Part shown: positions 1 to 12,296 of the stretch, piece after piece
Numbering within the stretch: position 1 is the first letter of the stretch
Layout: each line of letters begins with the position of its first letter
Assembly (NCBI GenBank): GCA_024500155.1
Contig: CM044867.1
Span: 12,661,632 to 12,725,631, forward strand
Length of the DNA stretch: 64,000 nucleotides
Direction: 5' to 3'
From: Chenopodium formosanum
Taxonomy: Eukaryota > Streptophyta > Magnoliopsida > Caryophyllales > Amaranthaceae
Program-made: the position numbers and the translations under genes
The notes under the pieces: generated by a model
What the model was told of the DNA's origin: nothing
Database searches by the model: none
What the model saw: only the letters and a program-made list of their open reading frames with translations

Positions 1-118
1 AAAAAAAAAAGTGCTTTGTATTTTGTTTCAAATGTACTGATTGTTAACAGCAATAAACAAGAATTCACATAAACACTAACAATAATGCATGCTTTTGGAA
101 GATAACATAAGCACAGAC

Positions 119-1038
119 CTGCATCAAAAACTAGTCCTGGATCTAGAGCTGCTCGGGGATCTACATGCCCGCTTCCATAATCAAATGGTGTTGCAGGTAC
201 CAAGGTCATCTCCTAAGACGATCTAGTGTATTGCTGAGCTTGAAGTGGTACCCCTGCTCTATTGATTGTCGTTGTTGTAGTCATCAAAGCTGATTTCATA
301 GCTATCGGGTTCCAGGTAGTGTGCTTTTGCTTTATGAGAGCAGCAATCCCAGCAATATGTGGAGCAGCCATACTTGTTCCAGAAATCATGGCTAATGCTT
401 CCCCTGCTAGGAGAGTAATATTAGCCTCTAAACAATTTTCTACCAATCAATATTCCTTAATTCAACTAGTGTTTGCCTCATAATGACACATGCAGCAACA
501 AAAGAGTTCTGTGTGTTGAGGAATTTTATGGTTAGGTATCGGGTTCAAAATTTAATGCGCCTTCATTGCTTATTTGTATGTATATAATTGTAGTGGTTTT
601 TGTGCCTTATATTCTTGGGTGGGGAAAAATGGGATAACAAGGTTGAACAACAATAGCATTTTACTTAGTATAAAGTTGATTCTATACTTCAGTTAAGACT
701 TAAGAATCAAGAAATTCAGAACTTTGGATGCTTCCAACTTCCATCAGATGAGAAAATTAACCCCTAACTGAACTTGTCATAAAATGACAGTCATACCTGC
801 GTAGTTGGGTTCGTGAATTCTGTTTAATTTGCCACCATATGTATGAGAGCTCCAGGAGCCAAAATGTCAAGCTTCAAAAGATCTGCATCTCGGAAGGTGT
901 AGTCTTTTATATTCGGACCCCTTGCAAAAAATAATGCCACCTATAGGGCCGATTTGTGGAGAGTACCCTTTAACTCACTTCCAATATGGCCTTTTGCTTC
1001 AAAGCTCTTAACTTGTCCAATCCAATCTCGTGGAGTTG
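119..1038 (-). pseudogene. SBT2-type subtilisin-like protease, two exons, disabled
   Basis: Two minus-strand exons match the catalytic region of plant subtilases of the SBT2 group (secreted serine proteases). The upstream exon (1038-797) encodes residues resembling TPRDWIGQVKSFEAKG and later LDILAPGALI. The downstream exon (403-119) encodes the catalytic serine block GTSMAAPHIAGIAALIKQ and then TPFDYGSGHVDPRAALDPG. Splice sites are canonical: donor GT at 796, acceptor AG just before 403, donor GT at 118. The codon across the junction is preserved and reads NYAGEA. The copy is broken. The upstream exon has an in-frame TAG between HKSAL and VALF and a frameshift after ALI. The downstream exon has a TAG after QQYTRSS. 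No upstream subtilase exons (signal peptide, prodomain, Asp and His catalytic residues) are visible, and the 3' exons lie beyond the left edge. Family assignment rests on remembered SBT2 sequence and is fairly firm; loss of function is read directly. Confidence 0.85.
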
Positions 1039-2699
1039 CTAGAGACATTATAATGAACCAAGTTTCAATTCTACACAACAATCTAGCACAAAAACCCAAC
1101 TACCCAAGAATAAGAATAGATCAAACAATCAAATTTCACAATTCAACAAACAATCTAACACATAAAATTTTCACACAAAAAAAAAAAACATCCGAAACTA
1201 AAAACTAAAAATCAGAAAATTTGATTGCCTTTCTCATAAAAATATAAAAGAGAAGATCCAAAATCAAAATCATCTAAAATCATCCGAAACTAAAAACTAA
1301 AAATCAGAAAATTTGATTGCCTTTCTCATAAAAATATAAAAGAGAAGATCCAAAATCAAAATCATCTTCAATTATTAAATGAGCGAACAGTAGGAGGTTG
1401 ATGATAAGAAACCAATGAACCATACTATCATTCTATTCCCACCACTACTAAAAAGATTATAATTTAATGGTTTATATATTTGTGATCATTACAGTTTTGA
1501 CTAATACTATATAACCAATGTTTCAACTAGTTACTAATCTTGATATGCAAACAAGCAGCAACATACAAGCATATAAGAGTTTAGTATACCTCCTTTGAGC
1601 TCTTTGTTAATGCCTTTGCAAAAGTTTACCTGAAAATACTCTTTGTTAGAATCTTAGGTATTTAACTTAAAAGTCAATTTACTACTTTCATCAAACTTCA
1701 TGACTAATTTCACAAAAAATACGAATGCAGTCATATTGTAGAATTTTCGGGAGAAAATCCAATGTATAATCTATCGTAGAATTTAATTTAATTAACAAGG
1801 TACAAATTGAGAAACTATAATGTTGACATCAAAGTATCAAACAACTTGATAGGAAAACTCATAGTCTAATGTCGACGCATCATTCGATTAAAACAAAAAT
1901 GAAGCCAAACTAGATGGAAACTGTTCTAAAAGCTCAAAATACTTACAGTTCACATCAAACATAAAAGTTACTTTTACTACTAGTACAATATAAATTCAAA
2001 CTATAAACTGACTCTACTATTGAGTATGCAATTTATAATAGCAAATCAATAATCATGAAAGAAACCTCAAGACAATTATTAAATACATTCCATACTATTG
2101 ACAAGTGTAAAGCACACAAGATGAACAGGATAATTGCAACACACCAAGCAAGACAATAATCCATAGTAGCAATTGATGTGAGTTAGGCCTAACTTGCCAA
2201 TATATAAGCATGTAAACACCCCCATATCCCAACTCATCCTCTAAAGATCATCATACAACAACCAAAAAAGAACGATCATAGAGAGCAATATCTAGCATGA
2301 TCCTAATTCCACCTCATCAACCCATAGCTTCACACACAAAATCTTCAGATTTTCAGTAATGCAAAAGTTACTCAACCTAGATTTCTTTTTTTCAACAGAA
2401 AATTCTTGAGCTTAATTGACTAGTTAGCCTTGAATTGGTCCTTTTCGGAACAAACTTGTCCAATACTCATCTGCTTGCATATGTCCTCAATTGAACGTAT
2501 TCTTATCCGAACTTATCGGCCTAAAAATGAACTTAGCCAACTTACAATGTAAATAGAGTATGGCCTTAACTTCCAATAAGCACCATCACCACCCCTAATC
2601 AAAAAAATCTAGCCAATTCGAAACTCCACAACAACTAAAATCCTCAATATCATAAATCAAAAAACATAGTCAAGCCAATTTCAGCAATTTCACCAGCAA
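1039..2699. other. AT-rich spacer between the two gene fragments
   Basis: No coding exon was recognised on either strand. The stretch beside 1038 reads like an intron on the minus strand: it is T-rich and ends in TCTAG at the subtilase acceptor. It contains a 92-bp tandem duplication, listed separately. Otherwise I see nothing. Confidence 0.5.
1189..1366. repeat. 92-bp tandem duplication
   Basis: The block beginning CATCCGAAACTAAAAAC at 1189 recurs almost unchanged at 1281 and runs to about 1366. The two copies look identical for about 85 bp, so the duplication is recent. Confidence 0.95.
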
Positions 2700-3290
2700 T
2701 CCAAATTCTAACTAATACTGGCACATTCAGAATATGCCAATGCAGTATTGACCGCACTCTACAACCAAATTAAACATAATTTTCTAATTCATCACATTAT
2801 CAACAATGCAAATTTCTTTAAATCTTCTCCAAATTTTCGAATTATAACAGTAATACCTTGAAAATTGTATCAGGAAGACTCAAAATACCTAACAAAAGCG
2901 ATGAACTAATAGTAGCAGCAGTAGGTGGAAACCTATGATTACACAAATAATCAAAATCAAAGATAATCAGACAATCGAATCGAAAAAAGAAGCGAAAACA
3001 AGTAATTAAAAGGTAAAAAACCTTTTGAAATCATCGAAAATGACGGTATCGGGAACAATCTCACTGAACCTCGAAACAACATCAAGTTCAGAGTTCAAAC
3101 CTTTAAATTAACTCAAAACAATCATAATTACAAAAAGATCACAAAGTAATTTAGATAATAAAAAAGATGAGCAAACGAAGAATTACCAGAATCGAGTGAA
3201 GAAGAAAGATTGTTAGCGGAAGCACGAAGTTGAGGAAATGCAATTGATGATCGCGGAGGTTGAAGGTGAGATTAGGACAAACATGAGGCT
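2700..3290 (-). pseudogene. 5' exons of a transaldolase-like gene (plastid type), truncated
   Basis: Four short minus-strand exons with canonical splice sites line up in phase. The first ends at 3187 (translates ...RASANNLSSSLDSG), the second is 3100-3022 (LNSELDVVSRFSEIVPDTV), the third 2932-2857 (RFPPTAATISSSLLLGILS) and the fourth starts at 2758 (SAVNTALAYSEC). From memory this series matches the N-terminus of the plant transaldolase-like protein represented by Arabidopsis At1g12230, a predicted plastid enzyme of the TAL/aldolase superfamily; that identification is not verified by search. No in-frame start codon was found: the reading frame of exon 1 meets a TAA just upstream. After SEC the frame reaches a TAG within a few codons, and none of the later exons with the Schiff-base lysine is present. 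A pyrimidine-rich 5'UTR-like stretch follows at 3290-3390. It could be a gene fragment captured by a transposon or a truncated duplicate. Confidence 0.6.
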
Positions 3291-3478
3291 CCAATAATAG
3301 AAGAATCTAAACTCAATTAGAGATACTGAGAGAGAACAGATACTTGAACGAGAATGAGAGGAGGAGATAGATTAGAATGAAAAAAAAAAAAAAATAAAGG
3401 GTACCTATCAGTTTTTTCTACAATGAGATTAGAAGAAAAAAATATTTAATAATAAAAAGAGAATTGAGCATATCATAT

Positions 3479-3646
3479 TAAGTGTTACAACTAAGTGATA
3501 CCTAATATCAAGGTGTTACCGTAAAGTGTTACATAATATTAGTGTGTTACAAAAAATGTTACCTAATACAACAATGTTACAATAGTGTTACATAAAAATC
3601 AAACAATCCTAAAATTTTGAATGTGTTACCAATAGGTGTTACTTAA
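3479..3646. repeat. Cluster of GTGTTAC / TGTTACC motifs
   Basis: About ten copies of a GTGTTAC or ATGTTAC heptamer (often followed by C or A and then TAATA) occur in under 170 bp, all in one orientation. They lie just upstream of the putative promoter of the transaldolase-like fragment. The pattern resembles subterminal transposase-binding repeats of DNA transposons, but no terminal inverted repeat was found, so the element is unassigned. The 3291-3478 stretch holds only the 5'UTR-like tract and an A-rich run. Confidence 0.6.
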
Positions 3647-3684
3647 GCTCCACTTTGTGGTGGCTGCTGCTGCCGTGGCTAGCT

Positions 3685-5741
3685 CTCGAAAAAAAAAAAA
3701 AAAAAAAATTTAATCTTTTTGTTCCTAAATTAATCTATGATTAGATCTAACTATAAATTTTGAGTTTTGGGATTTAAACTTGATGTTTGAATATTGTAAT
3801 TATGTTAATTAATTTTCAGATTTGATTTTAATTAAAAAGCTCCAATTTTTGAAACCCTAGGTTCTTGATTTATGAAATTATGTAAGTATATGATGTAATT
3901 ATGTTTAGACCTTTAATTTAAGCACTTTAAGATCGATTTTCAGCAAGTTTTAATTATAAATATAATGCAGGAATTTTAAGTAGAAACCTAAATTTTATGT
4001 TTTTAAAGGGAATTTAAATTACCCACAAAAGGGGACTTATTTATGATGTTCTAAATATAATTTCAGCTTATTCTAATTAATTTATGGAGGGTTTTAAAAT
4101 AGTATATATTGCTGGAAATTTGTTTAGAGTGGATGTTGATACACTATTATAATTTTAATGTGTAGGAGACTTCGAAGTAAGCGATTTTTACTAGTCGTGG
4201 CGAATTTAAGATCATATTCAAGGTACGTTCGTGTACTTAGCATATTTTGATGATGTAGAATCATGCTAGGCTTAAATTCAATCAATTATAAGTAGCATCA
4301 TGCTAAGGTTCATGTATTGATTGTGAATTATTGGTGTTGGTGATTGAATTGTGAAGCATGAATTATTTGTGATGATCTATGGATTGGAAAATTATATTTT
4401 GGCATGATTATATGGACTACATATTTATTTATGGCATGTTAGAGAGCATGTTTAATTAAACTAATTGTTTAATTATGTTTGGAATATTGAAAAGGAATTT
4501 TATTATGGTTCATATAATTTTTATTGATGCTTTAAGCATGAAGAAGGAGCTAAGTAAATGTCTATGTACACAAGAAATAAATTGTATGTTGGTGTTCTTG
4601 GGCACTTAGGGTGCTTTAAACACCAAAGGATAGGATTGTTGGCGCTTTATGCGTTTACAGTGTCCAAGACACTGAGGTAGTAATAAAAAGGGGTTCAACA
4701 TTAAATATTATGTGGTCACTAAATATTCAAGAATTAAATTGATATGTTTGAATGGTTGAATTATTATTGATGATTGAAATTGTTATGCTTGAGAGTCATC
4801 ACCAAGTCTAATAATATGTAAATAACGTAAAGTGAAAGAGATTACGCACCAAAACTCTTGGAACGTATATACCTTGAGTATGAACATATGGGGGGAGTTA
4901 TGTGACTTTATATTTGATCATAACTTCTAATGGAGTACAGGACGCTGTATATTCCTTTTATTATTATTATTATTGATATGCGCTGGAATTCCGCCACCCA
5001 AGGATGTGGCACAGGTGATGCTGGCACGGTTAGCTCCCGTGTCAGTGGTCCTCATTTCATTGAGGAAGGTTTAGTCAAGTTAGAAACCCGTTCGATGCGT
5101 AATCAACGCTAAATAAATTATTTAGTGTCCAGTTAAAGAGTCTTGTTGTTTGTTGTGTGTGCTTATAACAGGTGCAATGAGGTAAGTATGTGTGATACTA
5201 GGAGTTGCATGTTAGTGTGTTTAAATACGCTTATGTACTCAGCTTTGCTGATTGTGTGTGTTGTTTGTGTTTGGCTATGTCTTTATCTTGGCCCTACGAT
5301 GATCCATTTTAATGGAGAGTAGTGGGGGCAAGTAGAGATTCTCTTTTCAGGTATTGAAGCATGTTCATGATGGGGCATGAGTGAAGAGAGAATTATGCTA
5401 GTTTTCATTAGGATGTGATATGTTTAAGTTTTGAATAATATGAATTTTTATTTGTTGGACTAACATTACTATTGGATTTGACGGTTTTGAATAAGGGCCT
5501 TAAAGGTTCCAAGTTGTAGTAGCTAATCTTTAACTTGGTTTTGTGATTTCCAACTTTACTTTCGTTTGGTTCGGTTTTTAAATTGTTTTATTCCTTAGTT
5601 TGACTTTCAACTTCCGCTGTGTATCTTTGATAAATGCCTTAGCCGTTTTTACGGTGGCGGTAATGTCTTAGATATTCCTAAATCGTGTTTTAAAGAGAGT
5701 AAAGCGTATTTTTAAAGGAAAGGAATTTCTAGGGTGTTACA
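3685..5741 (+). mobile_element. 5'-truncated LTR remnant, Ty3/gypsy type
   Basis: The right end GGGTGTTACA is typical of LTRs that begin TGTAAYACCC. Internal landmarks match the LTR at 29165-32771: a TCAAGGTACGT block near 4220 and a TTGGCCCTAC block near 5290. The expected TGTAATACCCC start is missing, and the homology begins at a poly-A run near 3690, so the left end is lost. No target duplication can be assigned. A 60-codon open frame at 4930-5112 falls inside and is not considered a gene. Confidence 0.55.
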
Positions 5742-5980
5742 TATTGTGTACTCCGTCACTGGTGTCGAGGCTCTGTGTTGCCACTAGAGGTTATTAACAT
5801 GAAAATAGCGTTGTTATATGTTAGTGGAAAGGGCATGTTAATGGTATAGCAACATGGTAGTTGTTTTTACGTCATTAACATTGATAATCTTATGAGCCAT
5901 GAATTACGTATATTACACTTACATGTTCACAATTATTACGTGTCACGTGCCCCTACTACATAAGTATACATGTTGCATGT
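5742..5980. other. Unique AT-rich spacer
   Basis: No gene or repeat was recognised. It supplies the left copy of the CATGT target site of the next element. Confidence 0.5.
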
Positions 5981-7829
5981 TGTAGGGAATATTTCAAGCA
6001 TTATCCCAAACTTGAACCCCACTGTGATCATACACTTAAGCATGGTGGCGTCCAAAGGGAAGGAAGCTAGAGCAAAAGAATCGCCAACAAGTTTTAGGAA
6101 CTAGTAAACCGTTCACGAGGTGAACGTGACACCCCTTAACAATCCATGAGATCGTCAACTCCAAAACGTCTTGAACAAAATAGGGTTCGAGGATGAGGGT
6201 ACGAATCCAATCTAAAAAATAAAGGATCCGCTCTATAAAATAGGCCTCCACTTTATTCTACTCGTATTCATGTGCACTTTCTGACTAACATGCAATCAAT
6301 AGGTTAGCCCTAAACCTATTTAATCTATGTTGGTTAAACATTAATGCACAAATAAATCTATTATTGGCGATCACTTGAATTAAAATCATATTAGCCTAAA
6401 CCAAATTATTAATTATCTTATTAAGCGTGATTTCAAGTACAAATTCCCTTTAAATAAACATAAAAGGCGTGATCAAGCAATAACAACAAAAATATATATC
6501 AAGCAACATGATAATAAAGATAATAACGATTATAACAATCATAATTATAACAACCATGTTAACAATAATCATAATCATAATAAAGCTTAATAATAATAAC
6601 AAGATCCTAGGCATGATACTAACAAGATTAATAACAAACCCTAGCATGTCACTAAGCATCAAATATCAAAGTTTTAAACCTAACATGGTACTAAAATAAT
6701 ATCAATATAATATTAGAAAGCATAGGAAGCACCTTAAACATGATACTAGAAAGCAATAATAACATCCAAACATGATACTAGGAATTAAACAAATCTAAAC
6801 ATGCTTTCTACATTGAAATAAATAGGGAGTAAGCTAATTACTTACTTTAAAGCCTCGTACCTCTTTCTAATAACAAAATACCCGCGTTAGTAAACTTCAA
6901 GAAAAATAATAAATCAAAGAATTAAATTAAAAATTTAAAAGAAAGAGTTAAAAAGTTTAGACTGGATGTGGGACCAAACCCTCAGAAGTAATCAACCTTT
7001 CACGTCTAAGGCGAAGGCAACTTCGTACTTGGCTAGGTGTGTCTAGATCTTGTGAATGCGGAATTTTTTTTATGAAAACTAGTATATATATAGAGAGAGA
7101 GAGAGCTTAGAGAGAATTTAGATGATTGAAAACAAAGGTCCTGGGACCCTATTTATAAGAAAATAGTCCGGAAAATACTCAGAATTTGAAAAGGAATAAA
7201 ACTCCACGCTGTCGCCAACAATCTAACTTGTCGCGAGGCAACAACTTGGATTCTCCACATGCTTTCAATACAGAGTCCACCTGTCAATACATATGATCCG
7301 TAGAGTCCGTACGAAGGCTAAAATCGTAATTTTACATTGAACAATAATTTTATTCCATGTAAAGCTCATAAAAACACAATTATCAATCCTAATTCCATTA
7401 GGATAAGAGAACCTTCTAGAGAGTTTTAGAAGACTATAATCAATCCTAATAGCTTTAGGAATGATAATTGACATTAGGCCCTCCTCTAGATCATTGGGCC
7501 GCATGTAAGGATCAAACTGGACCCAGTTTTTTATTTTGGCCATAACTTCCTCAATATTCATCAAAATTGGGCTTATAATATATCGTTGGAAAGTTCTTTT
7601 CGAGCCCCATCCAACTACACTATTATTGGATCCTTATGATGGACCAAACTAAATTTGATTGGCTATTTTCTTAAAATAGAGTTGGTTTTCGAAAACAAAA
7701 AGAAGAATTTTAACAAAAACTAACCGCAACACTAGACTTTTCACACTTTCACTTCATTCAATTATGATTTGACGCGGAAGGTATTCATCACTGGGTTTGG
7801 TTTTGGGGAGACACAAATGGGTGTCTACA
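5981..7829 (-). mobile_element. Solo LTR, minus orientation, TSD CATGT
   Basis: Read on the minus strand the element begins TGTAGACACCCATTTGTG and ends ATTCCCTACA. CATGT flanks it at 5976-5980 and 7830-7834, a perfect 5-bp target duplication. The same LTR family occurs at 22412-24653 and 25342-27258. A TATA-like CTTATAAAT lies at 7151-7159 (minus), with TGTCG-type palindromes just upstream at about 7210-7244. No internal retroelement sequence is attached, so this is the product of LTR-LTR recombination. The small open frames inside (6036-6251, 6450-6699, 7265-7564) are not genes. Confidence 0.92.
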
Positions 7830-8420
7830 CATGTGTTGCGGTTATAGTGCATTCACCTATACACATATGTGTATATGTTTTATAAGTTAATAGAAATATG
7901 TAATATAAAGTTCAAGTTTATCCGAAACATATGTGTCATTTTTATTGATCTCATTTCCTCGTTTTTGTTACGGTGATAAAATATAAGTTACTGATGTCTT
8001 CTCATTTGAATGACCACCACCACTAATATATGCTGGTAACCACCACTTGTGTTTATGGATAATACCTACATATTGTGTATTGGAAAAAACCTTGTACGCT
8101 ATTGGATATATCCACGTAGTTTATATATTCCCCCCACCCACCCTATCACATAGACTAATTTCTATACTCAGCGGAGAGAGAAACAATGACGGGGTCATCG
8201 TTGGTGATGTACAAGTATTTATGTGGCAATCACCAATAACATCATTTACTGTTCATCATCTTCTTCAACTTATACGACCATTATCACGACAATCTCTAAA
8301 GTCTGAACTTGCCAGAATTTCAATAAATACAAATAAAGTGACTCCATCATCACGACAATTCGTCGGTGACTCCATGAAAAGGGATTTTTAAAAGAGAGAT
8401 AATCCCCTTGGTTGAGAGGA
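7830..8420. other. Non-coding stretch
   Basis: A 114-codon open frame (8047-8391, plus) has no recognisable motif and overlaps the edge of the tandem repeat that follows, so it is not called. Nothing else is visible. Confidence 0.4.
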
Positions 8421-8731
8421 GATTCCGGAAAGTCGTCGGTGACTCTGTGAATACGAACTCCAATCACTCAGTTTATAATTAAAAGGTTATGGTGATGTTC
8501 CGCAATAATATGACGGTTATGTCAGCCGTTTTCGGAAAATGGCCGAACCCGGTGGTCGACAAGAGAGAGAGAGGGCTAAAACAAACCCTAAAAAGAGAGA
8601 TTCTAGAAATCCATCGGTGACTCCATGAGTATGTATTCCATGTTATCCGTTTATAAAGGCTATGGTGAGGTTCAGCATGGTCGTTTTCGGGAAGCAGTCG
8701 GTAGCTCGGTACAAGATTCTGATGATCGTGA
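8421..8731. repeat. About 178-bp imperfect tandem duplication, split by the next element
   Basis: The block starting GATTCCGGAAAGTCGTCGG at 8421 recurs as GATTCTAGAAATCCATCGG at 8599. Both copies then carry a GGTGACTC..TGA segment, a TATGGTGA segment and a ..CGTTTTCGG.. segment. A partial earlier unit (CGTCGGTGACTCCATGA) lies at about 8360-8377. The tail of the last unit (a ..GAGAGAG.. / AAACCCTAA segment) resumes at 19564 after the LTR element. Confidence 0.7.
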
Positions 8732-9916
8732 TGTTGAGGTTTGATGAGTCCGACTCACCGCGGAAACAACCCCACCCGAGGAACCACTCGCAATAATTAA
8801 AATCATAAAGCATAAATAAATAATCACAAAGAAAAGATAAAGAATCTTACCCTCAAATCGAGCTTCGCCCAAAACCCGGGGCTCTTACGTGAAAGCTACG
8901 AGCACGTCAAGCGCCGTACCTCCGACGGTATCCACCCACAAAAAGGCGAACACAACTTTAAGGTCTACTACCTTGGGGTTAGCAAGGTCCGACCAAAACT
9001 CAAGTGTTATATGAGTTTAAGAGTTTTCCCAAAATTATGGAATGCTCTTTTTAACTCCCACTCAAGCACTTTACTCCAAATCCCAAGGTTGGTATTTATA
9101 GAGGAAAGTGAGAATTTCTATCCCATCAATGTAGGATCATGAAATTCCTCAAATTAATTTAAAGCTAAATTAAATTAAAATTGCAAACTAATACTAAATC
9201 TACAAGTGGCATTACCATGTGAGATGGGTTGGTGAGGACCACATGGAGAGTAGGGGGCCATACTTGCTCCCCACTCAATACTCTCCTTGTGCCACATGTC
9301 CTCACCCACTTACTCCCATATTCCAAGCTTCCCCTTATTCACGACCCTATGGCTCGAACCAAGCCCGAGGCCGGCCCGAGCCCAGCCCGCACCTGGCCCG
9401 AGCCCAGCCCACACCAGCTGCTGTTGTGGTGCGGCTGCTGCTATGGCGCGGTGCGGCTGCGGCTGCTGCTGTGCCTAGCCGCGGCTGGTCGTGGCCGCTA
9501 GCACGGTGCGCTAGCTCGTCTTGCCAATAGCATTCGGATGCTCGGGGCACTCCGATGCTAGGGGTATTTTCGGGAATATGGTCGATTTATTATTATTTTG
9601 CGCGTCTCGTCTTTTTTCATTTAGACTCGACTTCCGACGATCGGTTTCGACGCTCTAAGCTCGAATTACCGACGTCTAAATATTTAACACTCAGGCAACG
9701 AATTAATTTTTTCCGAATTAATTCGTGGAGTTGGTTCGCATATATTTGCTTGGGTGTGACCCGAAGGGTTCAGTCAAGATTAAGCTGTAATATTAATATA
9801 AGCGGCCTCCACCTAGGCATTTCGATCACTTGACCTTACTGAATATATTAGCTTTCTAATAATTCTGAACCCGCTATCAGAACAATACACTTGTTCGAAG
9901 GACACCATTCCTTTCA
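8732..9916 (-). repeat. 3' LTR of the minus-strand element
   Basis: The LTR runs from TGTTGAGG to CCTTTCA on the plus strand. A minus-strand TATA-like CTATAAATACC lies near 9093-9103. The 9347-9510 part is strikingly GC-rich, with repeated GAGCCCAGCCCG and GCTGCTG units. These give several spurious open frames on both strands. Confidence 0.85.
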
Positions 9917-9931
9917 ATCTCCCACTTGTCC
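9917..9931 (-). promoter_or_regulatory. Polypurine tract of the minus-strand element
   Basis: Minus strand GGACAAGTGGGAGAT lies directly against the 3' LTR. This is the position and composition of a plus-strand primer. Confidence 0.7.
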
Positions 9932-10647
9932 TTCCGGACAAGTGTGCATTTAGTGTATAACCCTTATCCTATGTCTCTTCATTTCTCTTCATGAACTACA
10001 GAGTAAGATTACTAGTCATCTCTGTTACGTCCAGAAGTGTTTCTCGAAATCCGAGTTTGACTGTCAATAAGCAGATGATTTCTAAAATCCATTTGAGCAC
10101 GACCATGCATTTTTCACAGTCTCGCTCTTCGAGAGGCCTTGTAAACAACAAGACATGTTCCCTATTGTTAGCAGGGGGATATTTCCAGTCTTGTAATGCA
10201 GCTTCTCTTACTAAGAGGACTCACCCACCAGATATCTGTCTTTATAATCCCCAATTACGGCAGACGTTTGGCGGATACCAAAGCGGACCAGTACTCAAAC
10301 AAGAGATCTCCCACTACTCATGGTCAAAGGAAAAGAGTTCCGATAGTAATAATGAGAAAATACTTATGACGATTTTTAAATCTCTTAAAGTATCCTCATA
10401 GGTCGATCCAGTATGGTTCTAAACCAATACCTGTGCAAATGATTTGTACCCTCATAGCTCAAGAAACGGTGCTACAAATCATACTACACACTAATCTCTG
10501 ATGGTCATTATTCGTCCACAAAATATGACCTTGATTAGGGATAATTTTCGATTAAAATATTCAATGTTCACTTAATAGGTGTTTCTTTATCCAAGCCATT
10601 AACTTGATACCCTATTTTGAATATTTATTAAATTCGAATGGACTCAT

Positions 10648-12291
10648 TGATGAGTGACATTTTTGGCACTCATTTGGTTCCTTTTTGGATGATTTTTATT
10701 CCATTTTATCTCTCCTTTCTTTAGTTTTCCTTATTTTTATTCTTGTTTTCTTCATTTTATGCTTTTTGTAGTTAGTTTCTCTATTTTGTGCTTTTTCTAG
10801 TTTATTTGTTATTTTTCCCTTTTATTTGCTTTTTCTCCTTTATTTGTAGGTTGTGATTGATTGTCCAAGGATTCCTGAGCTTCCTCTCCATGATCTTTCA
10901 TTGTTTTCATGCCTAAAGCTTGTGCAAGAAGTTTCAAGTCAAAAGAGGGATCAAAGGGGCATGCTTCAAGGCCTTGTATATGCCTTCCTCATGGCTTATA
11001 CTTTTCAAGAAATTCAAGAAAGTTTCTGCCTACTTTGTCCTTCATCATCATCACCTAGGATGTGTGCACTGCTTGAGCTAGGACGAAGAGAAGAAGGGGG
11101 AAAGACCCAAGGTTGTGCGGGCGCACAGAGGAGTGTGCGGCCGCACATCTGTCGTGTGCGGCCGCACATCAGGTGTGTGCGGGCGCACATGCCTGGGTGT
11201 GCTCCCGTGCGCACCATTCTCTCTCCTTCGAGCGCCCCCACCTGCGTGGGTCTATTCTTGGGCGTCAAATCCAACCTTCTCCTTTGTATATATAGTTATT
11301 TCCTTCTATTTTTGTAGTAACAAGTCATAATAGAATTAGATCATATTCTTAGCTTAGTTGAGAGCTTCTCTCTCTAGATTTAGGGGTTAGTTTTAGGAGT
11401 AGATTTTAGAGAGAGAAAGTGAAGAATTTCAATGGTGATTGAGAGATTGAAGATCCAATGGTGACAATTGTATTGGAGATCTACTCTATTATCAATGAGC
11501 ATTTCTAAACTCTATCTCATTTATTGTTTTGTTTAGTATTCATGTTTAGTTTGTTGATTTTGATTGTGTTTTGATGATTTGATGATTAATGTTTGATTAG
11601 AGTAATTGTTCTTCTTTAATTGTTGATTTCTTTAGTTGTTTGTTGAATTGATGATGTTACTAGAGTAGTTGTTTGGTTAGGAATTTGGTGAAGCTTGTAT
11701 AATGTAATGAATTGATGTAGATTGGGGATTTTGATGGAGTTGATGATGTGATTAAATTGGTTAATTGATTATGTGCATGTGTGTTTGATTTAGGCTTGAT
11801 CACCCTTGTTATTCACAGTAGATTGCATTGTAAGTTCACATTGATACGGACCATTGATTTGTGGCTTGCATTTACACGATTGAGGTGTCTTGTGATGTTT
11901 CCTAGCTAGAGTTTATCGTAGTTGACGCTAGTTAGACCTCTAGGAGAATAGCTTGACATGCTCTTTTGGTTGCATGATTGATTTTCCCTCACATTGCTTG
12001 ACTTAGTCGACTTTCCACTCCAATTTGCATTGTTCATTGCTATTATAAGTGAATCCTAATCCCTAGCTCTTATATTTGGTTGGTTTCCTCGTTTTAGTAG
12101 TTGTTAGAGCCACCCTTTATCTCTTGACTTCGACCTAGCTTAGGCATATAATTGGAAGCATTTAGGCATTACCGTTCCTTTGGGTTCAACCCTTGACTTA
12201 CCTCTATACTTGTATTTAGGTTTGTTGAGTGTTTATAAATTTTGTTTGGCTTAGGGAGAATTAGCCCAACGACCTAGTTTTCCCCACGTCA
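10648..12291 (+). mobile_element. Solo LTR, plus orientation, TSD CTCAT
   Basis: The element begins TGATGAGTGACATTTTTGG and ends TTTTCCCCACGTCA. CTCAT flanks it at 10643-10647 and 12292-12296. The same LTR family is present in inverted orientation at 30087-31609. A TATA-like GTATATATAG lies at 11286-11295, and four to five GTGCGGSCGCAC palindromes lie just upstream. The open frames at 10853-11330 lie in this U3 palindromic region and are not genes. Confidence 0.92.
11115..11214. repeat. Array of GTGCGGSCGCAC palindromes, about 21-bp spacing
   Basis: Twelve-base palindromes start at 11115, 11135, 11156 and 11177. A degenerate fifth (GTGC...GCAC) follows near 11199. Spacing is 20, 21 and 21 bp, about two turns of B-DNA. 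The array ends about 70 bp upstream of the TATA-like box. Confidence 0.95.
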
Positions 12292-12296
12292 CTCAT

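Noticed and set aside
1391..2690. Additional transaldolase or subtilase exons
   Set aside because: I looked on the minus strand for the next expected segments of both proteins and found none.
8047..8391. 114-codon plus-strand open frame
   Set aside because: No recognisable domain, compositionally random, extends into a tandem-repeat region; no splice or promoter context.
9219..9550. Overlapping alanine/proline-rich frames on both strands
   Set aside because: Produced by GC-rich GAGCCC and GCTGCTG repeats inside an LTR; the same appears at 18867-19185.
10853..11317. 154-codon frame
   Set aside because: Lies in U3 of a solo LTR across the palindrome array; all frames are open because of the repeat.
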